From: Tepidanaerobacteraceae bacterium
Lineage (GTDB): Bacteria; Bacillota; Thermosediminibacteria; Thermosediminibacterales; Tepidanaerobacteraceae
Assembly: GCA_029982615.1 (NCBI GenBank)
Contig: JARRBK010000017.1
Location: 1-35,443 of the forward strand
Direction of reading: 5' to 3'
DNA length: 35,443 nt
Both the position numbers and the translations under genes were made by a program. Shown in pieces: positions 7,571-17,600 of this stretch (positions within the stretch are counted from its first letter, which is position 1; every line of letters starts with the position of its first letter). The notes below the pieces were generated by a model. That model was not told the DNA's origin, searched no databases, and saw nothing but the letters and a program-made list of their open reading frames with translations.

Positions 7571-8860
7571 TTATCTTTTCGCAAGACCCCTTGCAGCTCT
7601 TTCGGCTTCGAACATGATTCGTTCAATGTCAATTGTTTTAATTTCATAATCTTCCATGACAATTTCTCCATTTACGATGACCGTCTTTACATCAGCTGCC
7701 TGAGCGGAATAGGCCATGGCGGAAACAATGCTGTGTTTCGGGCAAAAATGCGGTTTGTTCGTGTCGATTATTATCAGATCCGCCTTTTTTCCAATCTCGA
7801 TAGACCCTATTTCCTTATCCATACCCAGGGCTTTTGCCCCATTTACAGTAGCCATTTTGACCGCGGCAAAGGCCGGAACGGATGTGGCATCATGGTTTAC
7901 GCCTTTGTTAATGATAGCTGCCAGATGTATTTCCTCAAACATATTCAGGTTATTGTTGCTGGAAGGGCCGTCGGTACCAAGGGCCACATGGATGCCTTTT
8001 TCTTGCATTTTTTTCACCGGAGCAAAGCCGTTTGCAAGCTTCAGGTTGCTTGTGGGGTTATACACTGCAGCGACGCTGTTTTCCGCCAGAATATCCACAT
8101 CTTCGTCCGAAAGGTGCACACAATGGGCCGCCACCGTTGGCACATCAAACATCCCCAGATCGTGCAGGTGCCTTACCGGGGATTTCCCGTATTTCTTAAA
8201 GCTTTCTTCCACTTCATAGGCGCTTTCCGAAACATGGATGTGAATCCCCACGCCAAGTCCTTTAGCCAGCTCAATCGCTCTGGCAAGATATTCCGGGCTG
8301 CAAGTGTAAGGAGCGTGGGGCCCGACCATCACTCTTATTCTTCCCCCCGCGCCGTTATGCCAGCTTTCATAAAGATTTTTCGCCTCTTCAATTCTACTGT
8401 CGCCGCTTCCATCGCTATCCACCAGGCCCCGGGCGAGTACCGCTCTTATGCCCGCTTCCTCCACAGCCCTTGCCGTTTCTTCCATGAAAAAATACATATC
8501 CGAAAAACACGTAACCCCTGATTTAATGAGCTCTGCTGCCCCCAGCAGGGAGCCCCAGTATACGTCTTCCCTTACAAGCTTTTCTTCCACAGGCCATACC
8601 CTGGTCCTCAGCCATTCCATGAGCGGCAAATCGTCGGCATAATTTCTGAGAAGCGACATGGCCACATGAGTATGAGCATCAATCAGGCCGGGCATTAAAA
8701 TTCCGCCTTTCGCATCTATCACCTTCTCAGCGGTAAAATCCTTCGGAACTCTACCTATATATCTTATTACACTGTTTTCCACAGCTACTTCCGCGTTTTC
8801 CAAAGGGCCCCCTTCTCCGGTTAAAGGCAGTATGTCGGCATTTTTAATCAATATATTCAT
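7571..8860 (-). CDS. mtaD: 5-methylthioadenosine/S-adenosylhomocysteine deaminase
   Basis: This 429-residue metal-dependent amidohydrolase deaminates MTA to methylthioinosine and/or SAH to S-inosylhomocysteine. The composite N-terminal domain ends in [17 protein letters not shown], whose H63 and H65 bind metal. Further ligands and catalytic residues lie in [31 protein letters not shown] and [13 protein letters not shown]. The C-terminal strand domain ([15 protein letters not shown]) is typical. It is the first gene of the operon, about 80 nt downstream of a clear promoter, with GGGAGGAG upstream of the ATG. It links naturally to the downstream 6-oxopurine-type phosphorylase. Confidence 0.92.
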   Translation of the reverse strand: MNILIKNADILPLTGEGGPLENAEVAVENSVIRYIGRVPKDFTAEKVIDAKGGILMPGLIDAHTHVAMSLLRNYADDLPLMEWLRTRVWPVEEKLVREDVYWGSLLGAAELIKSGVTCFSDMYFFMEETARAVEEAGIRAVLARGLVDSDGSGDSRIEEAKNLYESWHNGAGGRIRVMVGPHAPYTCSPEYLARAIELAKGLGVGIHIHVSESAYEVEESFKKYGKSPVRHLHDLGMFDVPTVAAHCVHLSDEDVDILAENSVAAVYNPTSNLKLANGFAPVKKMQEKGIHVALGTDGPSSNNNLNMFEEIHLAAIINKGVNHDATSVPAFAAVKMATVNGAKALGMDKEIGSIEIGKKADLIIIDTNKPHFCPKHSIVSAMAYSAQAADVKTVIVNGEIVMEDYEIKTIDIERIMFEAERAARGLAKR

Positions 8861-8937
8861 TTATTATGTTTTCTCCTCCCATGCATGTGCCCAATTATAT
8901 AAGGTATATAAGCCCTTTTTTCTTTACCCTGCCTTTA

Positions 8938-8966
8938 ATTATATTCCATTAATAATCGTGCATCAA
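8938..8966 (-). promoter_or_regulatory. Sigma-A promoter of the mtaD-mtnA-phosphorylase operon
   Basis: On the minus strand: TTGATG, a 17-bp spacer, TATAAT. The transcript would start about 70 nt before the mtaD ATG. I see no recognisable riboswitch in that leader. Confidence 0.75.
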
Positions 8967-9057
8967 TATTAAATTATGATTCAGGTGTAAAAAGTCACTT
9001 TCCTGCCGAAGATGGCCCGGCACCTCCGTTCATTCTTCCACTTTCTGATGATATAAC

Positions 9058-9086
9058 AAAGCGGCATTTTTTAAAAATGCCGCTTT
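9058..9086. terminator. Hairpin terminator, probably for the flavin/Fe-S oxidoreductase
   Basis: A near-perfect inverted repeat (AAAGCGGCATTTTT / AAAAATGCCGCTTT) lies 60 bp after the stop codon of the oxidoreductase gene on the minus strand. The stem contains A/T tracts on both sides, so it could act in either direction. Confidence 0.75.
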
Positions 9087-9143
9087 AAAATCATCAATCA
9101 AAAACCCTAGATCCAGTCTAAACTATTGAAAGCCCTGCACAAA

Positions 9144-11066
9144 TCAAGCTTCCAGCCCAGCTTTGTATCCTTCTTCTATTGCCTCTAATGCTTTTCTCGC
9201 TTCATATGCGTCACCAACGGATACAATTTTGTCAACTTTGCCCTGCAATCCAGTTATAAGGTTATTTACCGGTTTTACGCCCACAGCCAGCACTATGGTG
9301 TCGGCAGGGCCGATTTTTTCCTTTTTGCCATCCCGTTCCACTGTAATTTCGTCGTCGCCAATTTCTTTCACTGTAGCATTCGTGTAAACCACAACCTTCT
9401 TTTCCTCCAGGTCTCTCAGCAGGTATTGCCTTACGCTGGCCTCTTCGTCTTTTGCTATTTGCGGAAGCATCTCCACAATGACAACTTCCTTGCCGTGATT
9501 TGCCAGGTGATTGGCTGTCTCAGAACCTATCATGCCTCCGCCCACAATTATGACCTTATGCCCCGGATCAACTATTCCGCTTAAAACATCATGAGCGGTG
9601 ACAACATTTCTTCCATCGATGCCAGGAATATTCGGTATAATCGGTTTGCTGCCCGTAGCAATAATTACAACATCGGGTTTTTGCTCATCTACAATTTCGG
9701 CTGTAAGCTCGGTATTCAAATGAATGTTGACGCCACACTTGTTTAACTGCCTCTTTTGCCATGCAATAAATGTGGTCACCTCTCCTTTGTTTGGCGGCAC
9801 TGCAGCCAGTCGGTACTGACCTCCGAGCACATTCTCTTTCTCGTAAAGATGAACCTCATGACCTTTTCTGGCTGCAACTATAGCGGCCTCCATGCCTGCA
9901 GGGCCGCCGCCTGCCACCAAGACTTTTTTCTTGACTTTCGCCGGCTGTATTGCAAATTCTATTTCTCTTCCCAGAGAAGGGTTGACCAGGCATTTAACGT
10001 CTATATTTTTAAACAGCCTCTCGATGCACCCCTGCATACAGCCGATACAATGCACTATATCCTCAAACTTTCCTGCCGCTGCTTTGTTGGGCATTTCAGG
10101 GTCTGCCAATGAACCCCTTCCCATAGACACAAGGTCGGCTTTGCCAGAAGAAATAATCGCTTCTGCCAGGAACGGATCATTAATCCTTCCCACGGTTATA
10201 ACAGGTATGGAAACCACCTTCTTTACTTCTGCAGCATAATCAGTAATCCAGCCATGCCTTACGGCGCTGGGAGGTATGATGGCATCGGCGCTCGCATAGA
10301 CACCCGCTGATACATGGATGGCATTTATGCCGGCATCCTCAAGAACGATTGCTATTGCTTTGGTATCCTCTATTGTCCTGCCGCCAGGAACAAATTCGTC
10401 CGCTGAAATCCTGAATATTATTGGAAAATCGTTTCCTGCCTTTGCTTTTATGTTGGAAATTATTTCTAGAGGAAAGCGCAATCTGTTCTGCAGACTGCCG
10501 CCATATTCATCATTCCTCTTATTAGAGTAAGGCGACATGAACTGGGCAATCAGGTATCCGTGGGCACCGTGAATTTCCACGCCGTCAAATCCCGCTTTCT
10601 TAGCTCTGTAAGCGCAGTCTCCGAATTTTTCCACCAATTCTTTGATTTCTTTTACAGTCAATTCATGAGGCATTTCCTGATTTACGGGGCACGGTATGGG
10701 TGAAGGAGCTACCGGTTGGTCGCCTATGACGAAATGATTCGTCTGCCTTCCGCAGTGATAGATTTGAGCCACTATTTTTGTGCCGTACTTATGTATCCTC
10801 TCAGTGAGCCTGCTATGGCTTTCAATCTGGCCATCATCCCATAGCCCCGGGATTCTTGAAAATCCCTTGCCTCTGGGATCAACAGCATAATCTTCGGTGA
10901 TTATAAGGCCCCAGCCACCCCTGGCCTTTGCTTCGTGGTAGGCAATGAATCTTTCCGTAGCCGTACCGTCTTCATTACAGTAATTCATAACCATCGGAGG
11001 TACCACCAGGCGATTTGAAAGTTCCATTTTTCCAATTTTGATCGGTGAAAATATGCTCTTGAACAT
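9144..11066 (-). CDS. NADH:flavin oxidoreductase / 2-enoate (2,4-dienoyl-CoA) reductase-like flavoenzyme
   Basis: This 640-residue enzyme has the architecture of 2,4-dienoyl-CoA reductase, 2-enoate reductase and trimethylamine dehydrogenase. An old-yellow-enzyme FMN barrel comes first (FSPIKIGKMELSNRLVVPPM, the EIHGAHGYLIAQFMSPYSN active-site region at about 164-182, GRGSLADPE). A 4Fe-4S site follows with C340, C343, C347 and C359 (CIGCMQGC). Then come FAD/NADH-binding Rossmann domains with GGGPAGMEAA (about 382) and GGGMIGSETA (about 515). It would reduce an unsaturated carboxylate or related substrate with NADH through Fe-S and flavins; the substrate is unknown. The ATG at 11066 is chosen because AAAGGTGG sits 8 bp upstream; the alternative GTG four codons upstream overlaps that site. 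Monocistronic, diverging from pckA. Confidence 0.88.
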   Translation of the reverse strand: MFKSIFSPIKIGKMELSNRLVVPPMVMNYCNEDGTATERFIAYHEAKARGGWGLIITEDYAVDPRGKGFSRIPGLWDDGQIESHSRLTERIHKYGTKIVAQIYHCGRQTNHFVIGDQPVAPSPIPCPVNQEMPHELTVKEIKELVEKFGDCAYRAKKAGFDGVEIHGAHGYLIAQFMSPYSNKRNDEYGGSLQNRLRFPLEIISNIKAKAGNDFPIIFRISADEFVPGGRTIEDTKAIAIVLEDAGINAIHVSAGVYASADAIIPPSAVRHGWITDYAAEVKKVVSIPVITVGRINDPFLAEAIISSGKADLVSMGRGSLADPEMPNKAAAGKFEDIVHCIGCMQGCIERLFKNIDVKCLVNPSLGREIEFAIQPAKVKKKVLVAGGGPAGMEAAIVAARKGHEVHLYEKENVLGGQYRLAAVPPNKGEVTTFIAWQKRQLNKCGVNIHLNTELTAEIVDEQKPDVVIIATGSKPIIPNIPGIDGRNVVTAHDVLSGIVDPGHKVIIVGGGMIGSETANHLANHGKEVVIVEMLPQIAKDEEASVRQYLLRDLEEKKVVVYTNATVKEIGDDEITVERDGKKEKIGPADTIVLAVGVKPVNNLITGLQGKVDKIVSVGDAYEARKALEAIEEGYKAGLEA

Positions 11067-11262
11067 TCGAAATACCACCTTTCCAATAATTTTTTAAAAA
11101 AGCCTTCGCATAAATATATAACTATTTAGCAATATATTCTATAAAAATTTTCAAATTCCTTTTTTATTATTTAAATTTATGACAATTATTATGTATAATT
11201 CCGCACAAATATTTTTGGTTGAAAACCTCACAAAAAATTAAAAAAACGGTTGCCATGTTTTC

Positions 11263-11291
11263 TGGAATTATTCCGAAAAATGTATTATAAT
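11263..11291 (+). promoter_or_regulatory. pckA promoter with overlapping palindrome
   Basis: TATAAT at 11286-11291 is preceded at 17 bp by a weak -35 (TGGAAT). The -35 is part of a perfect 11-bp palindrome, GGAATTATTCC (11264-11274), the sort of site a repressor or activator could use. A related half-site (ATAATTCCGCAC) lies about 90 bp upstream. The remaining intergenic DNA (11067-11262) is AT-rich with no other feature I can support. Confidence 0.55.
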
Positions 11292-11362
11292 ATCATTTAA
11301 ATTGTTTTTATCCGATTTAATACTTTCTTATCATTCAGTATAATGCGATTGGAGGCTGTGCA

Positions 11363-12934
11363 ATGGAAAAACTGACAAAAATCGGACTGACGAACGTAAG
11401 ACAGGTGTACAGAAACCTCTCAGTCCCGCGCCTGGTGGAAGAGGCTTTAAAAAGGCAGGAGGGCTTTCTGACCGAGACCGGAGCTTTCAATGTCTATACT
11501 GGAAAATACACCGGCAGGTCTCCTAACGATAAGTTTATAGTAGATGAGCCTTCTGTGCACGATGACATATGGTGGGGCAATAATAAGCCTATTTCAACCG
11601 ATAAGTTTGAAAAAATCCTGCATCGGCTTCAGGCTTATCTTCAAAACCGCGACCTATTCATATTCGACGGATTTGTGGGAGCTGATGCCCGCTGGCGGCT
11701 TCCCATCAGGGTCATAAATGAATATGCCTATCAGAATCTTTTCGCCCACCAACTTTTTATAAGGCCCACCGCCGATGAATTGAAAGGCCATAATCCAGAG
11801 TTTACCGTAATCGCAGCGCCGGGATTTAAAGCCAACCCGGAGCTGGACGGCACAAATTCTGAAGCCTTCATAATCATCAGCTTCGAGAAAAAACTCATAA
11901 TTATCGGGGGAAGCTTTTATGCCGGTGAAATCAAAAAATCCATTTTTTCCATAATGAATTATCTCATGCCCAAAAAAGGAGTGCTTTCCATGCACTGCTC
12001 CGCCAATATGGGGGAGGATAAATCCACGGCGTTGTTTTTTGGGCTTTCGGGCACGGGAAAAACTACGCTTTCGGCAGACCCCGACCGGAGGCTGATAGGC
12101 GACGACGAACACGGATGGTCTGAAGACGGCATATTTAATTTCGAAGGCGGTTGCTACGCAAAATGCATCAACCTCACTGAAGAAAGGGAACCGCAGATAT
12201 ACAGGGCCATAAAATTCGGCGCGGTGCTGGAAAATGTGGTGATAGATGAGGAAACCAGAAAACCCGACTACAGCAGCGACAGGGTAACCGAAAACACTCG
12301 GGCAGCATATCCGGTGGATTTCATTCCGGGTGCAGTAGTCCCCGGCGTAGGAGACCACCCAAAAACAGTGGTTTTCCTCACTGCTGATGCTTTCGGAGTG
12401 CTGCCGCCCATAGCAAAGCTTTCCCGGGAGCAGGCGATGTATTACTTTATTTCCGGCTATACCAGCAAATTGGCCGGTACCGAAAGGGGCATCACCGAGC
12501 CTCAAGCCACCTTCTCCTCGTGTTTTGGCTCGCCGTTTTTACCGCTTTCGCCCATGGTGTACGCCAGGCTTCTCGGAGAAAAAATCGAGAAACATGACGT
12601 CAACGTTTTCCTGGTAAACACCGGCTGGACCGGGGGCCCTTACGGCGTGGGCAGCCGCATGAACCTCAAGTTCACCAGAGCCATGATTAAAGCCGCTTTG
12701 AACGGAGACCTGGAGCATGTGGAGTACGAAAAGCATCCCGTTTTCAAACTAATGATGCCCAAATCCTGTCCCCAGGTGCCTGAAAATATATTGAACCCTA
12801 GAAACACTTGGTCAGACAAAAACGCCTATGACGAAACCGCCAGAAAGCTCGCGGCAAGCTTCAAAAAGAATATCGAAAAATTCGAAGGCATAGCGCCAGA
12901 GGTGCTGGCTGCAGGCCCCGAGTCGGAAGGCTGA
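11363..12934 (+). CDS. pckA: Phosphoenolpyruvate carboxykinase (ATP)
   Basis: This 523-residue ATP-dependent PEPCK interconverts oxaloacetate plus ATP with PEP, CO2 and ADP. It serves gluconeogenesis or, in fermenters, anaplerotic ATP-forming carboxylation. Visible motifs are [19 protein letters not shown] near the N-terminus, [20 protein letters not shown], the P-loop [11 protein letters not shown] (227-237), the metal/kinase-2 segment [21 protein letters not shown] and [15 protein letters not shown]. The length is normal for the family. The ATG follows TTGGAGGC. It is the only plus-strand gene between positions 1 and 21 kb, and shares a bidirectional terminator with convergent spoVT. Confidence 0.96.
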   Translation: MEKLTKIGLTNVRQVYRNLSVPRLVEEALKRQEGFLTETGAFNVYTGKYTGRSPNDKFIVDEPSVHDDIWWGNNKPISTDKFEKILHRLQAYLQNRDLFIFDGFVGADARWRLPIRVINEYAYQNLFAHQLFIRPTADELKGHNPEFTVIAAPGFKANPELDGTNSEAFIIISFEKKLIIIGGSFYAGEIKKSIFSIMNYLMPKKGVLSMHCSANMGEDKSTALFFGLSGTGKTTLSADPDRRLIGDDEHGWSEDGIFNFEGGCYAKCINLTEEREPQIYRAIKFGAVLENVVIDEETRKPDYSSDRVTENTRAAYPVDFIPGAVVPGVGDHPKTVVFLTADAFGVLPPIAKLSREQAMYYFISGYTSKLAGTERGITEPQATFSSCFGSPFLPLSPMVYARLLGEKIEKHDVNVFLVNTGWTGGPYGVGSRMNLKFTRAMIKAALNGDLEHVEYEKHPVFKLMMPKSCPQVPENILNPRNTWSDKNAYDETARKLAASFKKNIEKFEGIAPEVLAAGPESEG

Positions 12935-12994
12935 TGTTCGAAGCTTATAATTCTGCATCCAACTTCGAGAAAGCGGTCAGAAAGTCGATATTGC

Positions 12995-13026
12995 AAAAAA
13001 TACCAGCTAAATGCTGGTATTTTTAT
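12995..13026. terminator. Bidirectional terminator between pckA and spoVT
   Basis: AAAAATACCAGC and GCTGGTATTTTT form a 12-bp stem with a five-base loop. A/T tracts flank both sides, so it serves both convergent genes. Confidence 0.9.
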
Positions 13027-13033
13027 TGCAATA

Positions 13034-13594
13034 TTATTGCTCCATCTGCTTTGCCAGAAAGCCCGCCGCCGTTTCCGCCACTTTTACCTCCAGTTCTCCC
13101 ATGGTTACATTTGCATCCTTGGACAGAAGAATTACCGCTCCTATGGGGTCTCCTTCAGCAATGATTGGGGTAATGACCTGGCTTGTGTATTTGGGCTTCC
13201 CGTCCTCTTCATCCATGGTTATCTTCACATATTCCTTTTCGCTAACCTTGCTTATCAGCACGGTCCTGCGTTCATCCATAATTTTCTCTAGCGCCGGGCT
13301 GATGGGTTTGTCCAAGTATTCCTTTTTTGGTGCTCCTGATACTGCAATAATTGCGTCCCTGTCGGCAATGCACGCGATGTGCTGTACGGAATCATGAAGG
13401 GAATCAGCATATTCCTTTGCAAAATCCCCCAATTCTCCAATCGGAGAATATTTTTTAAGAATCACTTCCCCTTCTCTATCGGTAAATATTTCAAGAGGGT
13501 CTCCTTCTCGAATCCTGAGAGTGCGCCGTATTTCTTTCGGTATAACGACTCTTCCCAGATCATCTATGCGCCGCACAATTCCCGTTGCTTTCAT
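13034..13594 (-). CDS. spoVT: Stage V sporulation transcriptional regulator SpoVT
   Basis: This 186-residue forespore regulator has an N-terminal AbrB-type swapped-hairpin DNA-binding domain (MKATGIVRRIDDLGRVVIPK, RTLRIREGDPLEIF, EVILKKYSPI) and a C-terminal GAF-like domain. The first 50 residues are almost identical to what I recall of Bacillus SpoVT. The ATG at 13592-13594 is preferred over one two codons upstream, because GGAGGG lies 6 nt before it and directly abuts the upstream one. It follows prsA on the same strand but has its own sigma-G-like promoter, as expected for a gene switched on in the forespore. Confidence 0.95.
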   Translation of the reverse strand: MKATGIVRRIDDLGRVVIPKEIRRTLRIREGDPLEIFTDREGEVILKKYSPIGELGDFAKEYADSLHDSVQHIACIADRDAIIAVSGAPKKEYLDKPISPALEKIMDERRTVLISKVSEKEYVKITMDEEDGKPKYTSQVITPIIAEGDPIGAVILLSKDANVTMGELEVKVAETAAGFLAKQMEQ

Positions 13595-13631
13595 TGTCAT
13601 CCCTCCTCAAGTCAAGTTTTTCTTTCGAATA

Positions 13632-13661
13632 TAGTATATAACGCATTAACCTGTTCTATTC
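13632..13661 (-). promoter_or_regulatory. Candidate sigma-G promoter of spoVT
   Basis: On the minus strand GAATA, an 18-bp spacer and TATACTA match the forespore sigma-G pattern (gHATR, 17-18 bp, CATHHTA) except for the first base of the -10. Bacillus spoVT is known to be sigma-G dependent, which supports the reading. There is no good sigma-A pair here. Confidence 0.5.
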
Positions 13662-13684
13662 ATAGGAGGGAATGTGTAGAAATA

Positions 13685-14650
13685 TCATAGGTATTTTTCT
13701 ATCTTGGATTGTTTTTGCCACTCGTCAAGGTATTTGTTGAATTCCTCGTCTTTCCTGCTGCTTTCAAGATTTTTCTTTATATAATCCTTTACGTCGTCAA
13801 AACTCAGGGATGTCCTTTCACCGGTAACTCTTATGATGTGGTATCCAAACTTGGTCTTGACGGGCTGGCTCACTTCTCCCTGCTTAAGGGAAAAGACTAC
13901 TTTTTCAAACTCAGGGTCCATCGTACCCTTTCCGAAATATCCCAAATCACCGCCTTTATCTTTTGTGCCGGGATCGATGGAGTATTTTTTGGCAAGCTCT
14001 GCAAAATCTTTACCCGCTTTGATTTGAGCCAGTATCTCCTGTGCTTCCTCTTCGGTGGCTACCAGAATATGGCTTGCCCTGATTTCAGGAGACGGCAACT
14101 TAAACATATCTTTATTGCTCTCATAATATTTTTTTACATCTTCATCAGTGACTTTAACATCGCTGGTAAGTTTTTCTTTTAAATTGTTTATTATCAACTG
14201 GTCCTTCAGCACCTTCTCAAAAGTCTTCCTGTCCAGGCCCTGCTGCTTTAGATAATTGTCCAGGGCATCCTTACCGCCGTGATAAGCTTCCAGCTGGCTT
14301 TCGGCCTCCTCCAGCTGGTTTGGTTTCAACGTGACGTTTTGCTTTTTTGCCTGCTGCAGGGCCAAGACATCCTTTATCATGCTCTCCAGTACTTTTTCCT
14401 TCATTTCTTTAAGGTTTTTTTTGCCTTCATCGGTAGAAAAATCCTGGCCATTGGCTTCAAGAGCGCTTTTTACCTGTTTGACCTGCCTATCGAAATCAGA
14501 TTTTAAAATTTTTTCTCCGTTGACTACGGCAATGACCTCTTTGCCGTCGATGATTTTGCCTTCGGTCGTTTCCTTCTGTATTATACCGCATCCGGAAATG
14601 CCTATAAGAACAGCAACGGCGAAACTTATAACTTTTATTTTAAAATTCAT
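13685..14650 (-). CDS. PrsA/SurA-type peptidyl-prolyl isomerase lipoprotein
   Basis: This 321-residue extracytoplasmic foldase assists folding of exported proteins. The signal sequence VISFAVAVLIGISGC ends in a lipobox with the lipidated Cys near residue 21. Residues from about 40 to 180 are a charged, helical SurA_N-like chaperone region. A parvulin domain follows (IRASHILVATEEEAQEILAQ, FAELAKKYSIDPGTKDKGGD, LGYFGKGTMDPEFEKVVFSL, TKFGYHIIRVTGER). The ATG at 14650 is chosen over one two codons upstream because GGGGAGG lies just before it. It follows mfd by 33 bp, so the two are probably cotranscribed. Confidence 0.9.
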   Translation of the reverse strand: MNFKIKVISFAVAVLIGISGCGIIQKETTEGKIIDGKEVIAVVNGEKILKSDFDRQVKQVKSALEANGQDFSTDEGKKNLKEMKEKVLESMIKDVLALQQAKKQNVTLKPNQLEEAESQLEAYHGGKDALDNYLKQQGLDRKTFEKVLKDQLIINNLKEKLTSDVKVTDEDVKKYYESNKDMFKLPSPEIRASHILVATEEEAQEILAQIKAGKDFAELAKKYSIDPGTKDKGGDLGYFGKGTMDPEFEKVVFSLKQGEVSQPVKTKFGYHIIRVTGERTSLSFDDVKDYIKKNLESSRKDEEFNKYLDEWQKQSKIEKYL

Positions 14651-14683
14651 CGGCATCCTCCCCGTGTTTTCTTGTTTTTAATA

Positions 14684-17600
14684 TTATACTACACCGCAGG
14701 ATTCCTGCATAGTGTTCATTTCATCCAATATTTTTTCTATGCGCGCAAGAAGCTTGTATCCATCCATGCCGCGAGTCTTGAAGTTAATAGCAGGAACAGA
14801 GCCGTTCGCAAAAATTAACTGTTTTTGAAAGGCCTCGCTAAGCTTGAGGAGCATTTCCGGTGAGAGCGTCTGAGAGTCCCGAAACTGGAATCTTACGATT
14901 TCCCCTTGCTGAGTAATGCTGGTTATCTTGAGCTTTCTGGCCAATACTTTAATTCTGGAGATTTGGATAAGATTCCTGGCAGGTTCTGGTATGTCCCCAA
15001 AACGGTCTTCGATTTCCTCCTCCAGATCAGAGGCCTCATCGACAGTCTCCACCGCAGCTATGCGGCGGTAAATCTCCATTTTCTGAGTGGTATTTTTTAC
15101 ATAATCGTCGGGAATGTATGCGCTGACGGAAAGGTCGATGACTGGCTGGATTTCTTCCTCCACTTTTTCACCTTTGAGTTCTTTGATAGCCGCTGAAAGC
15201 AGCTTATTATAAAGGTCATATCCGATAGCCATCATGTGCCCGTGCTGTTCTGTGCCGAGAATGTTGCCGGCTCCTCGAATTTCAAGGTCCTTTAATGCAA
15301 TCTTGAATCCGGAACCGAATTCGGTGAATTCCCTTATGGCAGAAAGCCTCTTTTCAGCAGTTTCGCTCAACACCCTATCCTTTTTATATGTCAGGTATGC
15401 GAACGCCTGACGGTTGGACCTGCCCACCCTGCCTCTTAGTTGATAGAGCTGGGACAATCCCATTTTATCCGCTGAGGTAATTATGAGGGTATTCACATTG
15501 GGTATATCAAGGCCAGTTTCTATTATAGTGGTGCACACCAGAACATCGAAATTATGGTCATAGAAATTGAGCATCACATCTTCCAGGTCATCTTCATTCA
15601 TCCGGCCGTGAGCCACCGCAATTCTTGCTTCCGGCACCAGCGCCTGTAGGCGCTGGGCTTCTTCATGGATGGTTTCAATTCTGTTGTGTACATAATAAAC
15701 CTGGCCCTGGCGGGATAACTCTCGCAAAATGGCATCCCTTATTAGGGATTCGTTGTGTTCAACCACATAAGTCTGAATCGGGAACCGGTCTTCAGGAGGG
15801 GTTTCTATGATGCTCATATCCCTCACACCGCTCATGGCCATGTGCAGAGTCCTGGGAATGGGCGTCGCGGTAAGCGTGAGCACATCCACGTTTTTCTTCA
15901 GCTGCTTTATTTTCTCTTTGTGGGATACTCCGAATCTCTGTTCCTCGTCCACTATAAGAAGCCCCAGGTCCTTGAATTTTACATCCTTCTGCAGAAGCCG
16001 GTGAGTTCCAATTATTATGTCTACTTCCCCGCTCTTGAGCTTCCGCAACGTCTCTTTTTGCTCGGCTGGGGTTTTAAACCTGCTTATAACGTCAATTTTC
16101 ACCGGAAACGGCGCAAATCTTTCAGTAAACGTATGGTAATGCTGTTCCGCCAGTATGGTGGTGGGCACCAGCACCGCCACTTGCTTTGCATCCATCACTG
16201 CTTTGAAGGCTGCCCTTAGCGCCACTTCGGTCTTGCCGTACCCCACATCGCCGCACAGAAGGCGGTCCATAGGCTTGTCGCTTTCCATGTCCCTCTTTAC
16301 TTCTTCAATAGCAGCAAGCTGATCGGGGGTTTCTTCATACGGGAACATATCCTCGAATTCCTTCTGCCATGGAGTATCTTTGGAGAAAGCAAATCCCTTC
16401 ATGGCTTGACGGGCTGCATAAAGCTTAATAAGCTCCTGCGCCATTTCCCGAATGGCCTCTTTGGCCTTGCTCTTAGCCCTGTTCCATTCATTGCCTCCCA
16501 GTTTGTTGAGCTTGGGAGGGTTTTCATCGGAGCCGACATATTTCTGAATCAAATCCACCTGGTCTGTGGGCACATAAAGCTTATCCCCTCCTGCATAGCT
16601 CAAGGCAATATAATCCCTTTTGTGCCCTGACACCTCCAAGGTTTCCACTCCCAGGTATTTCCCTATACCGTGTGCTGTATGAACCACATAATCTCCCACA
16701 GCAAGTTCCTGTATACCTTCAATCTTCCTGCCCTTGGCAGAGGATGTGGGACGCGGTTGCTGCCTTTTCGGCCTGCCGTAAACTTCGATATCCGATATGA
16801 TGGCAAATCTGGCCTGGGATTCTTCGAACCCGCGCTCTAGAGAGCCCGGCATCACAGCCACTTGGCCCGGCTGAAATTCCTCCAGGTTCGAAGCCGAAAC
16901 GGCTTCAATGCCCCGTTCTCTGAGGCTTTTTTGCATATGTTCCCCTCGTTCGGCTGTGCCAGACAGCACAAGAATGCGGTATTTCCTTTTTTTTAGCCGC
17001 GTTATTTCTTCTACCAAAAGATCCAATTTGCCGTAAAGGGGCGTCATCGAACGAAATTGAAAGGAATAAAGTTCTCTGGCTTCAAATTCCGGGTGTAGTT
17101 TAGGCAGTGCAGCCATATATGTGACTCTGAATCTTTTCAGCCTTTCCATCATTTCAAAGGGACTGAAATATATATTTGCCTGAGAAGCCAGGATTTCTCC
17201 CTTTTCCAGCAGACCTTTAAAAGTTTCTTCCACCTCAAAAGCCGCATTTTTCTGGGCCTCTCGTATCCTTCCCGGTTCCACCAGGACCGCTATAGGATTT
17301 CTAGAAAAATAATCCATTATGGTGGCGCATGAATCATAAAGATGAGAAATATAAAGTTCCGCACTCTCGAAAAAAAGCCCATTCTGAAGCTTTTCTATGT
17401 GTTCCTGCACCTTTTCCTCCAAAAAAGCGGCGATTTTATGCTGCCCCAGAGCACAGAGGACATCCTTGCGCTCTTTGAGTTCACTGGCTATACGTATGGC
17501 TGCTGTCTTGGCTTTCTGCACGTCGTATACCACTTCTCTTGCCGGCCCCACATATGCTTCTTCCAATTTGTTCCTTGAACGCTGGTCTTCAGGTAAAAAT

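Noticed and set aside
7547-8521. 324-codon plus-strand frame opposite mtaD
   Set aside because: Antisense to clear mtaD coding sequence, with Cys/His/Phe-rich nonsense composition.
11654-12505. 283-codon minus-strand frame inside pckA
   Set aside because: It is the reverse-strand shadow of a well-conserved enzyme; no motif, start signal or promoter supports it.
12934-13164. 76-codon frame after pckA
   Set aside because: It crosses the bidirectional terminator and has no ribosome binding site.
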